Assembly (NCBI GenBank): GCA_032717465.1
Contig: CM064663.1
Span: 14,200,989 to 14,264,988, forward strand
Length of the DNA stretch: 64,000 nt
Reading direction: 5' to 3'
DNA from: Coenobita brevimanus
Lineage: Eukaryota > Arthropoda > Malacostraca > Decapoda > Coenobitidae
Every line of letters begins with the position of its first letter. Positions within the stretch are counted from its first letter, which is position 1. A program made the translations under genes and the position numbers. The notes below the pieces were generated by a model, which was given only the letters and a program-made list of their open reading frames with translations, had not been told where the DNA came from and did not search any database. Below, piece after piece: positions 57,640-64,000 of this stretch.

Positions 57640-58154
57640 ATCAAGCAGGGGGCGGAGTGTTGCTATATATTAAATCAGGATTTCATCCAGTCGAAATTAC
57701 CAAGCCATGTATTGAAAACATTGACACTATTTATATTCAGATTAGAAATGAATCTTGTCATAAAATCACTCTTGGGTTAATTTATCATCCACCTGGTCAG
57801 CCACTCAACATCGATAATGAAATGTACAATCAAATTGCCGAAATTTCTTGTATGCAAAGCACTGTAATATTTGATGACCTTAATTTACCAGTTCCAAAAT
57901 AGGGAGAAGCCCTATCCTCACACACAGGGTTAAACCTGTCTACAAACTTGCAGGAAAGTTCTTTGTATCAATTTGTAAATTAGCCGACACATGGAGTTAA
58001 CATCCTAGATCTTGTCTTAGCCACATCAGAAAATGTAGTGAGTAATGTTATTGTAGGAGAAGAATTTAGTACTAGTGATCATCGCATAGTTACCTTTAAC
58101 ATTAAATTAAGTGAAGACAGTGTCGAGGCCAGTTGCAAGAAAGTGCCTGACTTT

Positions 58155-58290
58155 CTATCTATCTATCTATTGCCAGACGCCATAATCCCGCAAGGGGTGG
58201 CCATTTGACTTTGAGTTAGTTGTTTTATGGGGAGGGGCACTAACTCTCCACCAACCCACTTGTTGACACATCTATATGCATTTCCGGTTT
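58155..58290 (-). mobile_element. SINE-like fragment, second copy
   Basis: On the minus strand it matches 54035-54169: acccacttgttgacac, actttgagttagttgt, ggggtggccat and tattgccagacgcc followed by (TATC)n when read on the plus strand. Only the 3' portion is present. Confidence 0.65.
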
Positions 58291-58640
58291 TGTCTATCTA
58301 TCTATCTATTGCCCGACGCCCTAATCCCGCAAAGGGTAGCCACAGACAAAACGCCTCCGAGTTGCTGTGTCACCCACCATTTGACTGCCCTCTCCCCAAC
58401 TCGCTCCCCCCTCCCTCATATACCTCTCCACTCCATCCCTCCACCTCATCCCTTTTCTCATCCTCCCTCCCCCCTTCCACCGCACTCACACTCTCCTAGT
58501 TAGTCTCTCACTCTCCATCCTCTCCACTCAATCCCTCCATCTCATCCTTGGCCTCCCCCTCCCTCTCCCCCCTCCACCTCATTTACACTCTCGTAGTTAG
58601 TCTCTCACCATACACTATAGACGTAAGCATATTCCTCATA
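58291..58640 (-). mobile_element. LINE A-like 3' fragment with internal duplication
   Basis: On the minus strand it matches the last 300 bp of the family A copies (attgcccgacgccctaatcccg, ccatttgactgccc, tatacctctccac). A segment of about 100 bp (58425-58520) is repeated at 58525-58612 with ccatctcatccttggcctcc landmarks, indicating a tandem duplication. Confidence 0.65.
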
Positions 58641-58769
58641 ATCCCTGCACCATATACTGAGAAGGCTAATTTTCTGCAGGTTAAGGTGGTTATAATAATT
58701 TGTTTGTGGATAATACAACTAACATTCAATGTATGGTTAATGTGAAAAATTATACACCACATTCACTCC

Positions 58770-59330
58770 TTACAGCCTGTCTAAAAAAAAATATTGTAAA
58801 TGAAAAACAAAATTTTTAAAAAAAGAGAAAACCAAAATTAAAAACAAAAATATTCATAATTGTATTGGAATCCTAGTGGAAAAAAAAACTAAAAAAAAAA
58901 AAATACCCCCCCAAAAATCAAAATTATGAGTCTAAAAATATATATATTGTAAAGGAAAACCAAAATTTCTAAAAAAACGGATTCATATTTCTATCGGAAT
59001 GGTAGCGAAAAAAAAAATCAAAATAATATATACTGTAAACAAAAAAAAAACAAAAAAGAATTATGAGTAAAAATATATATTGTAAAGGAAAACTAAAATT
59101 TCGAAAAAAAATCATATTTCTACTGAATGGTAGTGAAAAAAAAATATATATCAAAATTATCCAAAAAAAAAAAAAATACTGTATATTGTAAATGAAAACC
59201 AAAAATAATCAAAATTATGTCTAAAAAAAATATTGCAAACGAAAATCAAAATTTCGGAAAAAAAAAGTCAAAATTATGAAAAAAAAATTGGTATATAGTT
59301 CCAATTTTTTTTTCTGTAATATATTAAATA
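58770..59330 (+). repeat. A-rich degenerate tandem array
   Basis: A motif of tattgtaaaggaaaaccaaa followed by atttc, a poly(A) run, ggaatggtagtgaaaa and tcaaaattatgag recurs at about 58790, 58947, 59074, 59180 and 59230. The spacing is irregular, from about 50 to 157 bp. There is no coding. Confidence 0.75.
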
Positions 59331-59669
59331 AAATCTTACTTTTTTCTAACATAAAAACTTGCATGAAAATTATATATGTATTTAAAAAATCTATATGCTA
59401 TAAGAGTTTTTGAAAATGACTTTAAGAAAGCAAAAGTAAGAAATTAAAGACAACTGCAAGTGCAGGTGACTGGCATCCCATTGTCAAAACTTTGGATATC
59501 AATGATGCAAGGAATTTTTTTTACAGAACCTCTCAACAGTGCTGTCAGGTTACGTATTTCAATGCACAATGGAAGGCCTGCCAAAAACTCTAAACCCAAA
59601 TAGTGGAACTTCGACATTAAACATTGTCTAGAAGGGAAAAATCTTGCATAAAAGAATTATAATACCACA

Positions 59670-60557
59670 ATGAGTCAAAGTGATAAAAATGAATACGATG
59701 GCCTTTGTCGAAAAGCCAAAAAATTTATTAAACGCAGTAAGAAAAACCTTGAGACACATATTGCATGTATCAGTAAATCAAATCCCAAAGAATTTTTCAG
59801 TTGCATAAGACGCAAAAGGGTAATAACTCCATCAATTGGTCCCTTAAGCACAGATAACGGAGAGCACATTCATGATGAAAGTATGATGGTGAAAGTTCTT
59901 AATACTTTCTGGACGTCAGTATTTACAAGAGAAAATATACATACGACTCCTACTGTTTCCCCCATTCCTATAGAAGAGGGCAACATAATCACTGACATTA
60001 CAGATAGCGATCACGACGTACTGCTTGCAATAAACAAATTAAAAGAGAATAAAGCGCCAGGACCACACAAAATATCACCACGTGTATTGAAGGAACTACA
60101 GAATGAAATATCAAAGACTTTATCTGAGCTTTTTAACTTATCACTTAAGAGCAGTAAGGTGCCACACGAATGGAAGCTTGCTAACGTAACTCCAATATTC
60201 ATAAAGGGCAACAGAGCCCAACCAGAAAACTACCGCCCAATTAGTGTAACATCGATGGTTTGCAGATTATTTGAAACTATTATCAAAGACAAGTTTGTGA
60301 AACACTTAGAAACAAACAATCTCATAAAAGATTCACAACATGGTTTTCGTAATAATCACTCTTGCCTTACGAATCTGCTGGACTTTTTCAACGATATACT
60401 GAACATGTACGACAAGATTAAATCTGTTGATATGGTCTACCTCGATTTTCAAAAGGATTTTGACAAAGTTCCACACAAAAGAATCCTTCAGAAGCTAAAG
60501 GCACATGGTTTCAGTGGCAGTGTTCTCGGGTGGGTACAACATTGGCTCACTGGATGA
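59670..60557 (+). pseudogene. LINE G reverse transcriptase, long open stretch
   Basis: The 295-codon frame starts MSQSDKNEYDGLCRKAKKFI, includes ISKSNPKEFFSCIRRKRVIT and carries RT blocks NKLKENKAPGPHKISPRVLK, NYRPISVTSMVCRLFETIIK and SQHGFRNNHSCLTNLLDFF. VYLDFQKDFDKVPHKRIL is the catalytic Asp block, with the usual KAFD reading KDFD. It ends with WLTG and a stop, but [19 protein letters not shown] and FADD follow immediately in the same or adjacent frames (60600-60713). It is therefore the least decayed RT in the window. Confidence 0.88.
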
Positions 60558-61575
60558 AAGCAAAGAGTAGTAATAAATGGAAAAGAGTCAGACTGGATAA
60601 ACGTTACAAATGGAGTGCCACAGGGTTCAGTGTTAGGTCCTATTCTTTTCTTAATATATGTAAATGATACTGACGAAGGATTGTGTTGTAATATTTAAAA
60701 ATTTGCTGATGATACTAAAGTAGGTAACAGCAGATACAGCACTGCAAAGGCAGTACATTCAGAGAGAACTTGATCAACTGTTTAACTGGGCCCAAGTCTG
60801 GCAAATGGATTTCGGTATTAATAAATGCTAATTGCTAAACATTGGCAGTAAAAATGTAAGAGCAGGTTATAGCATGAATAATGTCCAATTTGATAGGGCA
60901 AACCATGAAAAAGACTTAGGAGTTATAGGCTAATAACAAACGATTTGAAACCAAGCAAACAATGTACAGAAGCTATGAAAAAAGCCAGTAAATTGATTGG
61001 ATTCATAGGCAGAGCATTTGAATATAAATCAGATATTATCGTCCTCACTTTGTGTAATTCTTTAGTACGCCTGCACTTGCTATCAGTTTTGGTCACCGTA
61101 TTATTAAAGGGATATGGAAAAGCTTGAAAGAGTGCAGTGAAGGATGACAAAGATGATACCTAGATTGAGAAATAAACTGTACGAGGAACGTTTAGAAGCC
61201 CTGAATCTCTTTACCCTAACAAAACGGAGGATATGAGGAGATTCAAGTCAATTATTCAAGATATTCAAAGGTCATGATAACATGGCTGTCAATAAATACT
61301 TCACAGATGATCACTCGAATTATACTAGAGAATGGGCATAAAATGATTGGCAAATTATTCCAGTCGCTTAAAGCTAAGAATTTCTTCTTCAATAGAGTTG
61401 TAAATATATGGAATAAATTGCCCTCCAATGTAGTAAATTGTAATACGGTACAAACCTTTAAAGGTCGCCTGGATAAGTATTTCTCGTCTAACCCCCAGCG
61501 TAATATGTTTACTCCTGAATAAAACACTTGTGTATGTATAATTTTTTATTTTATTTTATTTTATTTTTCTTTAGA

Positions 61576-62390
61576 GCCTGGATCAACTTATTAAATGCAA
61601 AGATAGTATATGCACAGACTAGGATATGCACACATAACCCTGAGTTAACGGTCACTACTCATACTTTCGACCTGTGGTGAGCTTGTAGATCACTGAGGGT
61701 CCCTGTTAGTTAAGTGGTCACCATCGGGATTTTTTTCATGTACCAGGGGTCGCTGCTTCAGGAGGCAACTTGTGTGCTTGTCCCGCATGGGAAGTTTCTA
61801 GTCGCAGTGGAATCAACGGAGCTGGGGCCTGATTGACTGCTGCCTACCTTAATAGTGCCAGATAATGCTGCCGCACCACCCCTGAATATCCACACTGTGT
61901 ACTGTGCAATTTCCACACTGTGTCTGCAGATGCCCCATCAACTCAACATACCCTTTACATAGTGACATGCATTACTTATTTTTTTATCCACTTATTCATT
62001 TTACTTTACTACTTTCTCTTTCAGGTTATTCATACTGGTAGCTTATAGATAATGTATTATAGAATGTAGCTTTTCCTTTCCAGTCTTCCCTGTGAAATTT
62101 CCATATAAATTTTTCCATGCTGCATGGTGATTTTTCTCACTTTTTCTTGCCTGTTTTAACTGGGGGGTTTGGAGGTAGGGGGAGTCTTCTTGCTTTACTA
62201 TCCTTATCCTTCAGCATGTAGAGTTAGATTTCATAGTCATAGTCTACTCCGTAACAAACAGTCTCGAAAGGACCATAAGGTCTGTTGCTGTTTGGTTTCC
62301 TTTGTTCTCCTTTGTACTTTGTACACACCTAATCTCTTGCAAGCAGACTTTGCAAGAGAAGTAATATGTTATTTCCATGACAAATCCCGA
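61576..62390. other. No recognised gene
   Basis: Sequence after the tail of LINE G. The 75-codon frame at 62169-62396 has no recognisable content. It may be flanking host DNA or an unrecognised repeat. Confidence 0.35.
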
Positions 62391-63115
62391 GAATGAAGCC
62401 CCAAGTATGTTTTAAGATGATGCAGGATTAAGCTGGATATTGTTGAAAATTAGATGGTGTTCCTGTGGAAGATTTTGTCCGAGTTGATAGATGTAAGAAC
62501 TGAGCTTTTAATGCATTAAAAACAACAAGATTACCTTTACTCAGGTCAGAAATATGAGCCAAGTCAGACATCAGGTGTGCCATAGCCTCATCCCTTGTTT
62601 GCTGAAGTACGTGCTGCGATGGACTCTGTGGGAAGTGAATGGAAATGTGAAGGGTAGAGTCATCAGCATATAAGTGGATGGGGTTAGAGGTACAGCATAG
62701 AAGGTCACTGATGAACCAAAGAGAGTTGGTGGTAGGACAGAACCCTGAGGAACACCATCATCGATAGCTCTAGGAAAAGAACGGTGGCAGTCTACAGCAG
62801 CAGCTATAGTACGAGCAGACAGGAAGCTATAGATGAAGGCACAGATAGAAGAATAGAAACCATTAGAGGACAGTTTAGAAGTTGAAAATGCCAGACTCGA
62901 ACGAAAGCCTTTGAGATATCAAATTTAATGACAAAGCTTTCTCCAAAGTCCCAAAAGGAGGATGACCACGAGTCTAAAAGGTAGGTGCAAAGATCGCCAC
63001 TGGAGCATCCGTGGTGGAACTCATATTTACGATCGGAAAGAACGTTGTGACAGGAAAGATCCTTAAAAAAATTTTGGTTAAGAATAGGCTCAAAAACTTT
63101 TGAAATAAATGCTGT
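62391..63115 (-). mobile_element. Jockey-type LINE (family F), copy 4 fragment
   Basis: A minus-strand RT fragment from the SKAFDRVWH-like region (about 62920) to the NILG-like block at 62400. The catalytic YADD is intact at 62659-62670 (PIHLYADD), unlike copy 1. It lacks the 3' end and poly(A), so it is a truncated or deleted piece. Confidence 0.7.
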
Positions 63116-63179
63116 TAAAGAACTACACTAACATCTTGTATTTGTAAAGTATTTGACACTATTCCGTAATTTTAAAAAA

Positions 63180-63686
63180 TTAAAGCACCTCTCCTATCAT
63201 AACCTTCTCTGATTGTCATTAGGGGCTCAGTCAGGGATGCTCCACTTTTCACCTTCCTTCAAGACACCTGGTCATCCTCCTTTCGGGACTTCGGTGAAAG
63301 ATTTGCCATTGAGCTTGACATTTCAAAGGCTTTCTATCGAGTCTGGCATCAATCTTAAATTTACGGCCCTCTTACGGTTTCAGTCCTATATGTGCCTTTA
63401 TCTCTAGTCGTTTTATTGCTGCTGTTATAGAATGCCACTGTTCTTGTCCTCGAGCTATCAGTAATGGTGTTCCTTAGGGCACTGGCCTGTCACTAACTCT
63501 CTGCCTTCTATTCATCAATGACCCACCAAGGTTTTAATGTAATCCTAATCACTCATATACTGATGTCTTCACCCCTCACCTTTCCATATACTTCCCGCAG
63601 TGTCCATCTCAACAGTTACTTCAACAAACGAGAGCAGAGTCTATGGCACACTTAATATCTGACTTAGCTCAATCCTCTGATTCAGT
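63180..63686 (+). mobile_element. Jockey-type LINE (family F), copy 5 fragment
   Basis: Plus-strand RT sequence overlapping in content with copy 4 but inverted to it. It reads AIELDISKAFYRVWHQS-like with frameshifts, then NGVP-stop-GTGLSLTLCLLFINDP, and a degenerate YADD (YTDV) near 63558. It ends at SDLAQSSDS (63680), where the poly(T) of copy 6 begins. Confidence 0.65.
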
Positions 63687-64000
63687 TTTTTTTTTTTTTT
63701 TTTTTTATGCGAGGAAGAAGGAACCAAAGGCCATGAGCCCGCAGTAACAGTTCCCTCCAAGAGAAAAACAAAATACAATATAGAGCCAAATTCAAGATCC
63801 GATCATTTTGAGATGCCTGGACACACTGCGTTTGAAAGACTGGAGATCATAGGCAGCAGGAAATACAGATAGAGGGAGACAGTTCCAGAGCTGACCTGTT
63901 GCATAAATGAAAGACTGGGAGTAACGGTTAATTCTTGCATTAGAGAGTTGGACAGAAAAAGGATGAGAGTTTGCTGCCAGACGGGTGCTACGCGCCCGTC
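63687..64000 (-). mobile_element. Jockey-type LINE (family F), copy 6, 3' end
   Basis: A run of 21 T (63686-63706) marks a minus-strand poly(A) tail. The following bases match copy 1 at 2590-2880 closely (gcgaggaagaaggaaccaaa, tggagatcataggcagcagg, ctgccagacgggtgcta). The copy continues past the window end. Its long intact tail suggests a relatively recent insertion into copy 5. Confidence 0.8.

Larger units (their letters stand above)
58155..59416. mobile_element. Composite insertion in LINE G, 7-bp target duplication
   Basis: A 1262-bp block between TGACTTT at 58148-58154 and 59417-59423 separates the endonuclease end (SEDSVEASCKKVPDF) from the following segment of LINE G (KKAKVRN). Its parts are a minus-strand SINE-like 3' fragment, a minus-strand LINE A-like 3' fragment and an A-rich tandem array. 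The two RTE-type pieces each end in (TATC)n on the plus strand. Confidence 0.65.
54790..61575 (+). mobile_element. CR1-like LINE (family G)
   Basis: A plus-strand non-LTR retrotransposon of about 5.5 kb after removing the insertion at 58155-59416. It has a long leader (54790-56460), an ORF1 region with PHD-like Cys pairs, coiled coil and SGNH-esterase blocks (56480-57340), an APE endonuclease (57450-58147), and an RT (59424-60760) with FADD at 60702-60713. The C-terminal region contains YEERLEALNLFTLTKRR and IWNKLPSNVVNCNTVQTFKG. The 3' tail is (TTTTA)n at about 61540-61572. An esterase in ORF1 plus the YEERL signature points to CR1 and its relatives. Stops between blocks show it is inactive, though a 295-codon RT frame remains. 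Confidence 0.85.

Noticed and set aside
1..64000. CRISPR arrays, bacterial operons, integrated virus genomes.
   Set aside because: There are no regularly spaced direct repeats with unique spacers, no prokaryotic gene organisation and no viral structural or replication genes; all polymerase-like frames are LINE reverse transcriptases.

Overview
This window looks like nuclear DNA from an arthropod, most likely a decapod crustacean. That call is inference: it rests on split exons with long introns, a divergent ionotropic receptor gene, very dense GA/CT, CA, TA and trinucleotide microsatellites, and several degenerate LINE families. I see no bacterial operon, rRNA, true tRNA gene, CRISPR array or viral genome.

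The one recognisable host gene is an ionotropic-receptor/ionotropic-glutamate-receptor-like gene on the minus strand. Seven exons are readable between 43211 and 6782. In transcription order they encode the start of ligand-binding lobe S1 (43083-43211, 42292-42463, 40399-40475), the end of S1 plus M1 (38363-38522), the pore loop plus M3 (36712-36977), part of S2 (29439-29625), and the end of S2, M4 and the stop codon (6782-7060). All have canonical AG/GT borders and matching phases. The N-terminal exons lie outside the window or were not recognised. One S2 exon appears to be missing between 36712 and 29625. The last intron is about 22 kb and is filled with nested transposons.

Almost everything else is mobile DNA. 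1-5300: an unassigned GC-rich block, a TTAA-flanked piggyBac-like non-autonomous element (copy A) and a Jockey-type LINE 3' part. 5337-6654: an RTE-like LINE (family A) with an 11-bp target duplication, 127 bp past the receptor stop codon. 9300-18640: a CR1-like LINE (family C) split by a LINE B fragment and by a 4.85-kb TTAA-flanked composite. The composite contains two large fold-back structures, one of which received a second LINE A copy. 19515-23760: a nearly full-length LINE (family B) interrupted in frame by TTAA element copy B. 23950-29000: a Jockey/I-type LINE (family H) interrupted by TTAA element copy D and a THAP-like fragment. 30320-31827: an element with CCC/GGG ends flanked by TTAG. 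33245-35830: a tRNA-Ser-like SINE and a Jockey-type LINE (family E). 38765-46380: an ancient interspersed repeat, a mariner-like MITE, TTAA element copy C and a piggyBac transposase relic.

46545-64000 lies upstream of the visible receptor exons and holds no convincing host exon. It contains an RTE-like LINE (family D) nearly complete from endonuclease to tail. Next come fragments of a Jockey-type LINE (family F), one of them split by a 2.3-kb hAT-like element with an 8-bp target duplication. That hAT-like element itself carries a short chimeric RTE-derived SINE-like element. A 5-6 kb CR1-like LINE (family G) follows, with a PHD-like/coiled-coil/SGNH-esterase ORF1 region read through in frame into the endonuclease. 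More family F pieces close the window.

The strongest results are the receptor gene model and the insertion chronology that can be read directly from target duplications and reading frames restored at TTAA sites. No host pathway can be reconstructed beyond the single chemoreceptor-type channel.
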